Source of the DNA: Salinicola endophyticus
GTDB taxonomy: Bacteria > Pseudomonadota > Gammaproteobacteria > Pseudomonadales > Halomonadaceae
Direction: 5' to 3'
Length of the DNA: 64,000 nt
Assembly: GCF_003206575.1 (NCBI RefSeq)
Contig: NZ_PZJO01000003.1
Coordinates: 124,001-188,000 of the forward strand
Positions 43,768-53,795 of the stretch are shown piece after piece; position 1 is the stretch's first letter; every line of letters begins with the position of its first letter. The notes below the pieces were generated by a model that did no database searches, was not told where the DNA came from, and was given only the letters and a program-made list of their open reading frames with translations. The position numbers were made by a program, and so were the translations under genes.

Positions 43768-45020
43768 CGAATGATCTCCCAGGCGCTGGTGAACATCTCG
43801 GGGGCACCGAAGTTGCCCGACTTCAGCGCCAGATGGATATCGCCCTCGGCGGTGGTGGCATGGGTCCAGGGAACCCCAGGGGCGATCTCGGGGCCGATAC
43901 GCAGCGCCGCGATCCCCAGCGCCTGCACGATCGCCCCAGAGGTCTCGCCGCCAGCGACGATCCACTGGCGCACGCCCTGGGCGAGCAGACGCTCGGCCAG
44001 CGTCGCCAGGGCGCGCTCGATCAGCGCACCGGCGGCCTCGACCCCGAGCTGCGCCTGGGCCGCCTCGACCGCCTCGGGCCGGGTATCGCTGTGGATCAGC
44101 AGCGGGGTGTCGCCGAGCTGCGGCGCGGCCCAGGCCATGACCGCGTCGAGGGTGGCGTCGAAGGCGTCTGCCAGGCGCTGCGGATCGAGGGTGTAGGTGG
44201 GCAGGCGTGTAGTGGCGTGCTCGATCTGCTCGCGGGTACGCCGCGAGGCGCTGCCGGCCAGGATTACCGCACTGCCCTGAACCGGCGGTAGCTGGCCAGG
44301 GTCGGCGACTGCCGGCTGGTAGAGCGCGCCGAGGCCGAGCGCCAGCCCGGAGCCGCCGGTGACCAGCGGCAGATGGGCGCTGGCACGGGCCAGGGTGGTG
44401 AGCTGGGCATCGTCCAGGGTATCGGTGACGATCAGCGGCCGCCCCTCGGCGATCAGCTGGTCGATCCGCTCACGCGTGGCCGCCTCGCCGCGGCTCAGGC
44501 AGGCGTGGTCGACCAGGCCGGTGGCGGCCTGGGTCTGACGCCCCAGCCAGCGTACCAGGTCGGCGTCGCGCATCGGGTTGAGCGGATGCTGCTCCATGCC
44601 GCTGTCGTTGAGCAGGCGGTCGCCCACGAACAGATGCCCCTGATAGACCGTGCGCCCGGTGGCAGGAAACGCCGGGCAGAACAGCGTGCCATCGACACCC
44701 AGCGCATCCATCAGCGCCTCGGCCACCGGCCCGATGTTGCCTGCCGGGGTGGAGTCGAAGGTGGAGCAGTACTTGAAGTAGAACTTCTCGCAACCCTGGC
44801 GGCGCAGCCACTCCAGCGCCGCCAACGACTGGGAGACGGCGTCCGCGGCGGGGATGCTGCGCGACTTCAGCGCGACGACGACCGCATCGACCGCCTCGTT
44901 TGGGCTTTCGCTATCGGGCACGCCGATGACCTGGCGGGTACGAAACCCGCTCTTGACCAGATTGTTGGCGAGGTCGGTGCCGCCGGTGAAATCGTCGGCG
45001 ATACAGCCAATCAGAGGCAT
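43764..45020 (-). CDS. otnK: 3-oxo-tetronate kinase (four-carbon acid sugar kinase)
   Basis: 418 residues. IGCIADDFTGGTDLANNLVK is the DUF1537-type N-terminal signature. FYFKYCSTFDSTPAGNIGPV and CPAFPATGRTVYQGHLFVGD are substrate-binding blocks. The C-terminal nucleotide domain has QWIVAGGETSGAIVQALG. It phosphorylates 3-oxo-tetronates before OtnC. In known operons a tetronate dehydrogenase (LtnD/DtnK type) and an isomerase OtnI accompany the pair; neither is adjacent here. A DeoR regulator lies directly upstream on the same strand (15-bp gap). Confidence 0.9.
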   Translation of the reverse strand: MPLIGCIADDFTGGTDLANNLVKSGFRTRQVIGVPDSESPNEAVDAVVVALKSRSIPAADAVSQSLAALEWLRRQGCEKFYFKYCSTFDSTPAGNIGPVAEALMDALGVDGTLFCPAFPATGRTVYQGHLFVGDRLLNDSGMEQHPLNPMRDADLVRWLGRQTQAATGLVDHACLSRGEAATRERIDQLIAEGRPLIVTDTLDDAQLTTLARASAHLPLVTGGSGLALGLGALYQPAVADPGQLPPVQGSAVILAGSASRRTREQIEHATTRLPTYTLDPQRLADAFDATLDAVMAWAAPQLGDTPLLIHSDTRPEAVEAAQAQLGVEAAGALIERALATLAERLLAQGVRQWIVAGGETSGAIVQALGIAALRIGPEIAPGVPWTHATTAEGDIHLALKSGNFGAPEMFTSAWEIIR

Positions 45021-45035
45021 CGTGGGGCTCCTGGG

Positions 45036-45863
45036 CTAGCGGTTGAGAAGCGGATCGGTATGGGGCGGCGCGGCGTGCTCGGCTGCGGACGGCTCGGTGA
45101 CGGGCACGCAGCTCAGCGCGATGCCGCGCTCGGCCAGCGCCTGGCGCGCCGGTGACGGTAACGCCTCATCGCTGACGATGAGATCGAACGCCTCCAGCGA
45201 GCAGGCGCGGAAGCGCCCGAAGCGGCCGTACTTGGCGCTGTCGGCGAGCAGCACCCGCCGCGCGGCACTGCGTAACAGCTGCTGCTTGACCACCAGCTTG
45301 GCCTCGTCCGGCGTGGTCATGCCGCGTTCGAGATCCCATGACGAGGAGCTGAAGAAGGCCTGGTCCAGATTGACCCCGCTCAAATACGCCGCCACCGCCG
45401 GCCCCACAGTGGCGTGGTTGTCGGGGTCGACCCGGCCGCCGGCGTGGTGCAGCTCGATCTGCGGATAGCCGGCGAGCAGCGCGCTGATCTGGAAGTTGTT
45501 GGTGATCACGCACAGCTGGCGATGGCCGGTGAGCAGCGCCGCCATCTCGTAGAGGGTGGTCCCGGCATCCAGATAGATGGTCTGCCCCTCCTTGACCAGC
45601 GCGGCGGCGTGGCGGGCAATGGCGCGCTTGGCCGCGGTGTTGGTGGCGGCCTTGTGCGGCCAGGCGGGCTCGCGGTGGAGCGCCGCCACCCGGCGCACGC
45701 CGCCGCTGACCGCGAGCACCCGTCCCGCCTGTTCGAGACGCTGGATATCGCGGCGCACGGTCATGTGCGAGACCTCGAGATAGGTGGCGAGCTCCGCGAT
45801 GGCGAGTTCGTTATGGGTGTCGAGCAGGTCGAGCAACTGCTGGCGGCGCTGGCTGGGAATCAC
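45036..45863 (-). CDS. DeoR/GlpR family transcriptional regulator
   Basis: 275 residues from GTG 45863, chosen because GAGGG stands upstream and because a palindromic operator at 45891-45911 would otherwise be coding. IPSQRRQQLLDLLDTHNELA opens the DeoR winged helix (AELATYLEVSHMTVRRDIQRL). The sugar-phosphate-sensing domain has IYLDAGTTLYEMAALL, VITNNFQISALLA and FFSSSSWDLERGMTTPDEAK. It is the first gene of a unit with otnK-otnC and very probably represses it, with a phosphorylated sugar acid as inducer. Confidence 0.9.
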   Translation of the reverse strand: MIPSQRRQQLLDLLDTHNELAIAELATYLEVSHMTVRRDIQRLEQAGRVLAVSGGVRRVAALHREPAWPHKAATNTAAKRAIARHAAALVKEGQTIYLDAGTTLYEMAALLTGHRQLCVITNNFQISALLAGYPQIELHHAGGRVDPDNHATVGPAVAAYLSGVNLDQAFFSSSSWDLERGMTTPDEAKLVVKQQLLRSAARRVLLADSAKYGRFGRFRACSLEAFDLIVSDEALPSPARQALAERGIALSCVPVTEPSAAEHAAPPHTDPLLNR

Positions 45864-45890
45864 GAGCGGCCCTCGAGAGCGGATGATGTA

Positions 45891-45911
45891 TTTTGTGAAA
45901 AATTCACAAAA
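45891..45911. promoter_or_regulatory. Operator palindrome of the DeoR-otnK-otnC unit
   Basis: TTTTGTGAA and TTCACAAAA form perfect 9-bp arms around AAA, 28 bp before the GTG start of the DeoR gene. The A/T-rich TTTTGTGAA half-site is typical of DeoR-type operators. Confidence 0.7.
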
Positions 45912-46059
45912 ATGATCAAGAGCGCTCATGCTCGGGCCAGCAGGGGCGAATGTCAAATTGCCGGCGTGCGCGATGTCGGTACAGGCGAGCGCGCCGGCGA
46001 GAGAGATCGATGGGGACACCCCCGGGGCGCGCAGGGCGAGCGCGCGGCGGGGCTTGGCT

Positions 46060-48204
46060 TCAGTCTGGAGCGGAGGTAACCGGGGCAGGCTCGTCGGGCC
46101 GTGCTACCAGACGTTCGGCGGCGTCGTGCAGCGGCGTCAGTTGGCGCGCGATGTGCAGCAGCTGGCCCTGGATCAGGCGGCGCTCGTCGTCGGCGTCGTC
46201 CTGGGCGCTGGTCGGCTCGCGCTCGAACACCGCCATCAGTTCGGCCTGCACGGCCTTGGTGTCGGGGGGTGTCTCGCGTGCCGCCAGCCGCGCCGCCAGC
46301 GCATCGAAGCGATCCGCCAGAGTGCGCGCGGCGGTGTAGAGTTCGGCATCCTGCGCACTGGCGCTGACACTGCCGCGGTGGGCCCCCAGCGCCGAGAGAT
46401 AACCGAGCAGGGTGTGCGAGGCGACCAGGAAGCGGAAGCCCTCGTCGGCATCCTTCTTCCGGTAGTGGCCCGGCTCCTGGAGCATGTTGGAGAGCACCGT
46501 GGAGAGCGCGGCGTCAGCGTTGTGGGCATTGCGCCGCGCCAGACGATAGGCGAGATCGTCCTGCTTGCCGCTCTCGTACTGGTGGATGATTTCGCGCAAA
46601 TAGGCGGTGCTGTTGGCAAGCGCCGTCGAGGCCACCTTGTGCAGCCGCCGCCCCTGCCAGTCGGGCAGGATCAAGAATACCGCCAGGCCCGAGATCAGCG
46701 CGCCGATGAGCGTGTCGAACAGCCGCGGCATGATCAGGTCGAAGCCGTCGCCGACCTGATTGAAGCTCGCCAGCACCAGGGTGGTGATGGCGGCGGTGGC
46801 GACCACATAGTGCTTCTCGCGATTGGCGAAGAACACCACCCCGGCGGCGATCGCGATCAGTGACTGCATGAGCGGTTCGACGAACAGACTGATCAGCGCC
46901 CAGCCGGTCACCAGCCCGAGCACGGTCCCGACGATACGCTGATACAGAAAGCGCCGGGTGGCGCCGAAGTTGGGCCGGCACACGAACAGCGTGGTGAGCA
47001 GGATCCAGTAGCCCTGGGTGGGATGGATCAGGTGCAGCACGCCGTAGCCCAGCAGCAGCGCGGTGGAGAGCCGCAGCGCGTGACGGAACAGTGGCGAGCC
47101 CGGTGTCAGGTTGAGGCGCACCCGTTCCCAGGCGTCCTTGAGGCTGCGCGGCGAGCGGTTGAACAGGCTCGCATCCTGCTGGTCGGCCACCATGTCGGGG
47201 TTGTGGGCGCGGGAGAGCTGGTCCTCCAGCGTCGCCAGGTTACGCCCCAGCGCCTGCAGCGAGCGCAGCAGCGGGGTCCAGGCGGGGTTGCGCTGGGCGC
47301 GCAGATAGACGATCGAGGCGCGCAGATCCTCCAGTGCCTGCTCGCTCAGGCCGTGGTCGAACGGCTGGCGCAGCAGCAGCGCCTTGGCCAGCCGCTTGCA
47401 CGCCCGCCCCTGCTGGTCGAGCAGACGTTGGCAGCGGAACAGCACGTCATGGTGAAAGAAGGTCTCGGCCAGCGCCGAATAGGGGTAGTGCGAGGCACTG
47501 ACGCGCTCGTGGATGTCCTGGGCGATGAAGTAGAGACGCAGGTAGCGATTGAGCTTGCGGTTGGCGCGCTGGCCTTCGAGACGCCGGAAGATCATCTCCT
47601 TGGCCTGGTTGAGCGCCATCACCACGCGCCCGTTCTGGCGCGCCAGCTCGACCCGGCGAGCCTCGACGTCGAGCCCGCGCAGCGGTTCGAACAGCGTCGC
47701 CTTGATGATCAGGTAGGTACCCAGCTCACGGTAGAGCTGGGCCATGCTCTGCTTCACCGGCTGGCGCGAGAAGAGCAAACACCATATCACCGAGATGACA
47801 CCATACCAGGCCGCCCCGGCCACCAGCAGCAGCGGCTGGAGCCAGATATCCTCGTTGGTGCCGCCGTGCTGTTCGATGTTGATCATCGAATAGACCGAGA
47901 GGATCAGGGTCGCCGAGCCAATGGTGGCGTAGCGCTGCTCGACCGCGCCGAGCATGACGAGGACGAACGCCGAGAGCGCCAGCCCCGGCGCGAACAGCCA
48001 TGGCCACGGGAACAGCACCTCGACGCTGAGCGAGGCGACGAAGAAGCAGACCAGGATCACCAGCAGCGCCCGTACTCGCCCCTCCCAGCTGTCGTCGGTC
48101 TCGGCCAGGGCGCTGGCGATGATGCCCAGGAACAGCGGAATGGCGAGCCCGATCTGGTCCTGCTGCCAGCTCAGCGCCATGGCGCCACTGAAGGCCATGA
48201 ACAC
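46060..48204 (-). CDS. FUSC family membrane protein (YccS-like)
   Basis: 714 residues from GTG 48204. Two FUSC membrane blocks are present: an N-terminal one (GLAIPLFLGIIASALAETDD, FPWPWLFAPGLALSAFVLVM) and a second at about 385-530 (GVLHLIHPTQGYWILLTTLF, GLVTGWALISLFV). A long cytosolic helical region lies between and after them. YccS/AaeB relatives are proposed exporters of aromatic or other acids. The conserved N-terminal segment continues in frame upstream (LRRLWTLDKFAYSLRV), yet no ATG, GTG or TTG exists there before a stop. The true start may be a rare codon, for example ATC 48273 behind GGAG. Confidence 0.85.
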   Translation of the reverse strand: MFMAFSGAMALSWQQDQIGLAIPLFLGIIASALAETDDSWEGRVRALLVILVCFFVASLSVEVLFPWPWLFAPGLALSAFVLVMLGAVEQRYATIGSATLILSVYSMINIEQHGGTNEDIWLQPLLLVAGAAWYGVISVIWCLLFSRQPVKQSMAQLYRELGTYLIIKATLFEPLRGLDVEARRVELARQNGRVVMALNQAKEMIFRRLEGQRANRKLNRYLRLYFIAQDIHERVSASHYPYSALAETFFHHDVLFRCQRLLDQQGRACKRLAKALLLRQPFDHGLSEQALEDLRASIVYLRAQRNPAWTPLLRSLQALGRNLATLEDQLSRAHNPDMVADQQDASLFNRSPRSLKDAWERVRLNLTPGSPLFRHALRLSTALLLGYGVLHLIHPTQGYWILLTTLFVCRPNFGATRRFLYQRIVGTVLGLVTGWALISLFVEPLMQSLIAIAAGVVFFANREKHYVVATAAITTLVLASFNQVGDGFDLIMPRLFDTLIGALISGLAVFLILPDWQGRRLHKVASTALANSTAYLREIIHQYESGKQDDLAYRLARRNAHNADAALSTVLSNMLQEPGHYRKKDADEGFRFLVASHTLLGYLSALGAHRGSVSASAQDAELYTAARTLADRFDALAARLAARETPPDTKAVQAELMAVFEREPTSAQDDADDERRLIQGQLLHIARQLTPLHDAAERLVARPDEPAPVTSAPD

Positions 48205-48470
48205 GCGCAGGCTGTAGGCGAACTTGTCGAGGGTCCACAGGCGGCGCAGGGAGTGGGAAAGCGAGTCAGAGATTGCGGCGGCTCCAGCAGGATAGTGATG
48301 TTCACACGATAGCCTGTCGGGGCATCGGACAGGCCGAGATTAGACTTTAGTATAACGCCTCTTGGCCTGTGAACGGCAACGCCCTGCGCTTCCCTCCGCG
48401 CCGGGAGTCCGGCACCATCGTGGTGCGCCCGCCACGCCGGGCGGCCCTAGAACAGGAACCCCTGCCCCAC

Positions 48471-49625
48471 ATGCCAAGACAGACCTCTCGGAACCTGAGC
48501 GCCCCCGCCTCCCGAGCGCGCCGACTGCTGCGCGGCGCCGGCCACCTCCTGCGCGCGCTGGCGCTGCTGCTGGTCATCGCCTGGGGCGCCCTGGCGCTGC
48601 ACTTCTCACTGCCGGGGCCGCGCCCGCTGGTGCTGGGTATCATCGCCCTGTGGCTGGCGCTCGGCCTCGCCGCCCTGCTCGCCCCAGCCTGGCGCCGCTA
48701 TCGGCCGCGGGGCACCTCGACCCCGCAGCCACCCGCGCAGCGCCACCTCGGGCTGGAGCGCGCGAGTGTCGCCACGCGCCTCGCCTTTGCCCTGGCGCTG
48801 CTGGTCGTGGTCGTCTGGTGGCAGCAACTGACGCCCCGCAACGACCGCGACTGGGCACCGGACGTGGCGCACCAGCTGGTGGTCGAGCGCCACGGCGACC
48901 GGGTGCACCTCGACAACGTGCGCGACTTCGAGTGGCTCACCCCTGATCTCGCCCGAGTGCGCTGGGAGAGCCGCGATTACGATCTCGCGCAACTGTCGAG
49001 CGTCGACATGATCGTCTCCTACTGGATGGGCCCGGCGATCGCCCACACCCTGGTCAGCTTCGGCTTCGACGATGGCCGTCACCTCACCTTCTCGGTGGAG
49101 ATCCGCCGCGAACGCCACGAAGCGTTCTCGATCGCCGGCGGCTTCTTCAAGCAGTTCGAGCTCAATCTGATCGCCGCCGACGAGAACGATATCCTGCGCC
49201 TGCGCAGCAATGTCAGAGGCGAAGACGTCTATCTCTACAGCGTGGCGCTCACCCCGGCCGCGCGGCGCGAGCTGTTCCTGGCCTATCTCGACGAGGCCGA
49301 GCGGCTGCACGCAGAGCCCGCGTTCTACAACACCCTGACCAGCAACTGCACCACCATCGTCTTCGACATGGTCTCCCGGATCGTCGACGGCCTGCCACGC
49401 GACCCGCGGCTGATCCTCTCCGGCTATCTGCCAGGCTATGTCCATGATGTCGGCGGCCTGGCCCAGGGCGTACCGCTGGAAACGCTGCGCCAGCGCGGCT
49501 ATATCAATCCGCGCGCCCAGGCGGTGCCCTACACTGAGGGCAGCCTGGCCTTCTCGAAGGCCATCCGCGCCGGCGTGCCGAGCGCCACGCCACCCACCGA
49601 CGACGACATCGAGCAAGCCCCATGA
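48471..49625 (+). CDS. DUF4105 (Lnb N-terminal periplasmic domain) membrane protein
   Basis: 384 residues from ATG 48471; a GTG at 48369 is also open. Two or three TM helices fill the N-terminal third (ALALLLVIAWGALALHFSL, LVLGIIALWLALGLAALL, then LAFALALLVVVVWW). The DUF4105 domain follows from about 140: RDFEWLTPDLARVRWESRDY, MIVSYWMGPAIAHTLVSFGF, AFSIAGGFFKQFELNLIAAD and FYNTLTSNCTTIVFDMV. The Cys in the last block and an upstream His suggest a papain-like arrangement, but activity is unproven. The following gene overlaps its stop (ATGA). Confidence 0.82.
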   Translation: MPRQTSRNLSAPASRARRLLRGAGHLLRALALLLVIAWGALALHFSLPGPRPLVLGIIALWLALGLAALLAPAWRRYRPRGTSTPQPPAQRHLGLERASVATRLAFALALLVVVVWWQQLTPRNDRDWAPDVAHQLVVERHGDRVHLDNVRDFEWLTPDLARVRWESRDYDLAQLSSVDMIVSYWMGPAIAHTLVSFGFDDGRHLTFSVEIRRERHEAFSIAGGFFKQFELNLIAADENDILRLRSNVRGEDVYLYSVALTPAARRELFLAYLDEAERLHAEPAFYNTLTSNCTTIVFDMVSRIVDGLPRDPRLILSGYLPGYVHDVGGLAQGVPLETLRQRGYINPRAQAVPYTEGSLAFSKAIRAGVPSATPPTDDDIEQAP

Positions 49626-50524
49626 GCGCGCCGTTCACGCCCCTTCGCGACGCCATCGAAAAGCGCATCAGCCATCTGACCGGGCGCACCCTCGGCGGGG
49701 TCGACTATACCCAGCCCAAGGGCGACCCGGGGCTGTTCGGCCCCGATACCGTGGCCTGGCGGGTGCACGGAGACTTCACCTCGATGATGTGCGGCGGCAT
49801 CAGCGCCCTGCTGCTGCAGATGCTGCACCCGCTGGCGCTGGCCGGGGTGTGGGATCACTCCAACTTCCGCCACGACATGATCGGCCGCCTGCGCCGCACC
49901 AGCCAGTTCATCGCCGTGACCACCTTCGGCTCCCACGACGACGCCGAGCGCGTGCTCGAGCGGGTGCGCCGGGTGCATGCCGGGGTGCAGGGGACGAGCG
50001 CCGATGGCCGCGCCTATGCCGCCAGCGATCCGGCACTGCTCACCTGGGTCCATGTGGCCGAGATGAGCCGCTTTCTCGCCGCCCACCTGCGCTATCGCAA
50101 TCCGCGCCTGGCGCTGGCCGAGCAGGATCGCTACTTCGCCGAGACCGCCCGCGTGGCCGAGGCGCTGGGCGCGACCCAGGTGCCCACCAGCCGCGCGGCC
50201 ATCGACGCCTACCTGCAGCATCAGCGCCGCTATCTGGTGTGCGATGCACGTACCCGCGAGGTGATCGAGATCCTGCTTCACGCGCTGCCGCCGAGCCCAC
50301 TGGTCAAATCGGTGGGAGCGCTGTTCATGCGCGCCGGCATCGACCTGCTGCCGCCCTGGGCCGCCACTCTGCTGAGTCTCGAGCTCGCCACGGCGGAGCG
50401 CCGCGCGGTGCGTGGCGGCATCCGCACCATCGCCCCGGTGATGCGCTGGGCGGTGCGCAATGGCTCCTACCGCCGCGCCATGGAGCGCATGCAGGCCCGC
50501 GAGCAGGCGCGTCAGCCGCGCTGA
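49622..50524 (+). CDS. MpaB-family (DUF2236) oxygenase-like protein
   Basis: 300 residues. GDFTSMMCGGISALLLQMLH and SNFRHDMIGRLRRTSQFIAV, followed by VTTFGSHDDAERVLERVRRV and LLTWVHVAEMSRFL, are the DUF2236 conserved blocks shared with the fungal MpaB oxygenase and the latex-clearing (rubber) oxygenase Lcp, in which His residues hold heme. The His in these blocks are present (HPLALAG, FRHD, WVHV). There is no signal peptide. The substrate is unknown. ATGA overlap with the DUF4105 gene implies coupled expression. Confidence 0.85.
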   Translation: MSAPFTPLRDAIEKRISHLTGRTLGGVDYTQPKGDPGLFGPDTVAWRVHGDFTSMMCGGISALLLQMLHPLALAGVWDHSNFRHDMIGRLRRTSQFIAVTTFGSHDDAERVLERVRRVHAGVQGTSADGRAYAASDPALLTWVHVAEMSRFLAAHLRYRNPRLALAEQDRYFAETARVAEALGATQVPTSRAAIDAYLQHQRRYLVCDARTREVIEILLHALPPSPLVKSVGALFMRAGIDLLPPWAATLLSLELATAERRAVRGGIRTIAPVMRWAVRNGSYRRAMERMQAREQARQPR

Positions 50525-50552
50525 GCGCCGTTGGCATGCGTCACCCGGCGCG

Positions 50553-51449
50553 TCAGCCCGCTGCCAGCTCCCGCGCCAGCCACGCCGCCAGGTGCTCGCC
50601 GCGCCGCCGCTCGCGCCCCGGGGCGAGCCACAGCCCCAGCGCGGCGTCGGTCTCCAGCGCCGGCCAGGGCGCGACCAGCCGCCCCTGGAACAGATCGCTC
50701 GACACCAGCAGCTCGGGGGCGATGGCCACTCCCAGCCCCGCCAGCGCCGCCTCCAGCAGATAGTAGAGATGCTCGAAGGTGCGCCCGCGCTGGCGCGCCG
50801 CGGCCAGCGTCGTCGGCTCGACGCCCATCGCCGCAGCCCACTGCGGCCACGCCTGGGGCCGTGAGGCGGTATCCAGCAGCGTGGCCTCCCCCAGCATCGC
50901 GGCCGCCGTGTGGTGGGACGTATGCGCCCATACCGCCGGCGTGGCCACGGCGACGATACGCTCGGACTGGAGTGGAAACACCGCGATATCCTCCGGCCAC
51001 GGCGGCGCGGCAAAGCGCAGCGTGGCGTCGATATCGTCGCGCCGCGGATCGAGCTCCCCCTCACTGGAGACCACGCGCAGACGCAGCGCCGGCAGATCGG
51101 CATTGAGCCGGTCGAGCCGTGGGATCAGCCAGCGCGCCAGCAGGCTGCCGGGGCAGGCCAGGGTGAAGGGCTGGCTCTCGAGCTGGCGCGAGAGGGCGTC
51201 ACAGCCGGCCGCGAGGCGGGCAAAAGCCTCACGGATCGACGGCTGCAGCAGGCGCCCATGGGCGGTGAGCGCAAGCCCACGTCCCGACTTGTCGAACAGC
51301 GGCGTGCCGAAGTGGGCTTCCAGCGTGCGCAGTTGGCGGCTGACCGCGCCGTGGGTGACATGCAGCGCCTCGGCGGCGGCGGTGACACTGCCCAGCCGGG
51401 CCACCGCGTCGAAGGCACGCAGCGCATTGAGCGACGGTAGCGATGTCAT
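50553..51449 (-). CDS. trpI: LysR-type regulator TrpI
   Basis: 298 residues. The LysR helix-turn-helix is at the N-terminus ([22 protein letters not shown], core [18 protein letters not shown]). The effector domain includes [20 protein letters not shown] and [20 protein letters not shown]. It belongs to the GcvA/TrpI branch and is divergent from trpBA, the classical Pseudomonas arrangement in which TrpI with indoleglycerol phosphate activates trpBA. A T-N11-A palindrome lies in the shared 148-bp promoter region. Confidence 0.9.
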   Translation of the reverse strand: MTSLPSLNALRAFDAVARLGSVTAAAEALHVTHGAVSRQLRTLEAHFGTPLFDKSGRGLALTAHGRLLQPSIREAFARLAAGCDALSRQLESQPFTLACPGSLLARWLIPRLDRLNADLPALRLRVVSSEGELDPRRDDIDATLRFAAPPWPEDIAVFPLQSERIVAVATPAVWAHTSHHTAAAMLGEATLLDTASRPQAWPQWAAAMGVEPTTLAAARQRGRTFEHLYYLLEAALAGLGVAIAPELLVSSDLFQGRLVAPWPALETDAALGLWLAPGRERRRGEHLAAWLARELAAG

Positions 51450-51502
51450 GGCGATCCTCGGTCGACAAGCCCGCCCGCGAGGGTTCCCGTGGGCGCCATT
51501 GA

Positions 51503-51517
51503 GTGAGATTTTCTCAC
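51503..51517. promoter_or_regulatory. Candidate TrpI-binding site
   Basis: GTGAGATTTTCTCAC has 6-bp inverted arms and fits the LysR T-N11-A rule. It lies 53 bp from the trpI start and 80 bp from the trpB start, the usual position for a LysR recognition site. Confidence 0.6.
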
Positions 51518-51597
51518 AGATCAGAGAGAGTTTATCGATTTTTTCCGCACGCGCACCCGGCTAACGTGGATGCCATGACGCCAACCGGAGCCCCGCG

Positions 51598-52802
<1,205 letters not shown>

Positions 52803-52806
<4 letters not shown>

Positions 52807-53624
52807 GCCCGCACGATCTCACCCCGCCGTCGCGCCTGCAGGCGCGCTTCGCCACCTGCCAGGCAGAGCAGCGCGCCGCGCTGGTGACCTACGTCATGGC
52901 TGGCGACCCGGACCTCGCCAGCAGCCAGGCACTGCTGTCACAGCTGCCCGCCGCCGGCGCCGATATCATCGAGCTGGGCATGCCGTTCAGCGACCCCATG
53001 GCCGACGGCGAGGCGATCCAGCGCGCCGGCCAGCGTGCCCTCGGCGACGGCCAGACCCTGACCCGCACCCTCGCCATGGTGAGCGAGTTCCGGCGCCAGG
53101 ACACCACCACCCCGCTGGTCCTGATGGGCTATCTCAACCCGATCCAGTGCTACGGCGAGACGCGCTTTCTTACCGATGCCGCCGCCGCGGGAGTGGATGG
53201 CCTGATCGTGGTCGACCTGCCGCCGGAGCACGGCGCCGGATTCACCGCCCGGGCCCGGGATCTCGGCCTGGCGCGGATTCCGCTCGTCGCCCCGACTACC
53301 CCGGCCTCTCGGCTACCGGCGCTGCTCGCCCAGGGCGACGGCTTCGTCTACCGCATCGCCTACAACGGCATCACCGGACGCGCCGGTGGCGCCCCCAGCG
53401 GCGATATGACGAGCGCCCTGGCCCAGCTGCGCGAGCACACCGCACTGCCGCTGGCGGTGGGCTTCGGTATCCGCGATGGCGACGCCGCGGCCGCGGTCGC
53501 CGGGGTCGCCGACGCAGTGGTGGTGGGCAGCGCCCTGGTCGAGCGTTTGGATACGCAGGGGCCGGAGGGAGCCCTGACACTGGTGCGCGAGCTGGCGGCG
53601 AGCATGAAACGTAGCGCGGGCTGA
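52803..53624 (+). CDS. trpA: Tryptophan synthase alpha subunit
   Basis: 273 residues from ATG 52803. It cleaves indole-3-glycerol phosphate to indole, channelled to Trp[17 protein letters not shown] carries the catalytic Glu and Asp (Glu49/Asp60 in E. coli numbering), VVDLPPEHG and [16 protein letters not shown] are core strands, and [11 protein letters not shown] binds phosphate. The segment [16 protein letters not shown] stands where most TrpA have a Tyr-Val-Ser-x-x-GVTG pattern, so this loop 6 region is somewhat divergent. The remaining trp genes are not in the window. Confidence 0.97.
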
Positions 53625-53795
53625 GGCTCGGCTCTGTACAAAAACGGCCAGCACGCGTCGCACGGCGTCGGCTGAAACCATTCTATTACTTAGGATGAAA
53701 CAGGCGATAAAACGCGCTTTTATACCAAAAAATAGAATCTAGACTCTCTCCAACGGTGCCGACCCGCGTGTCGGCCCTCTTTCAGGAGAGACGCC

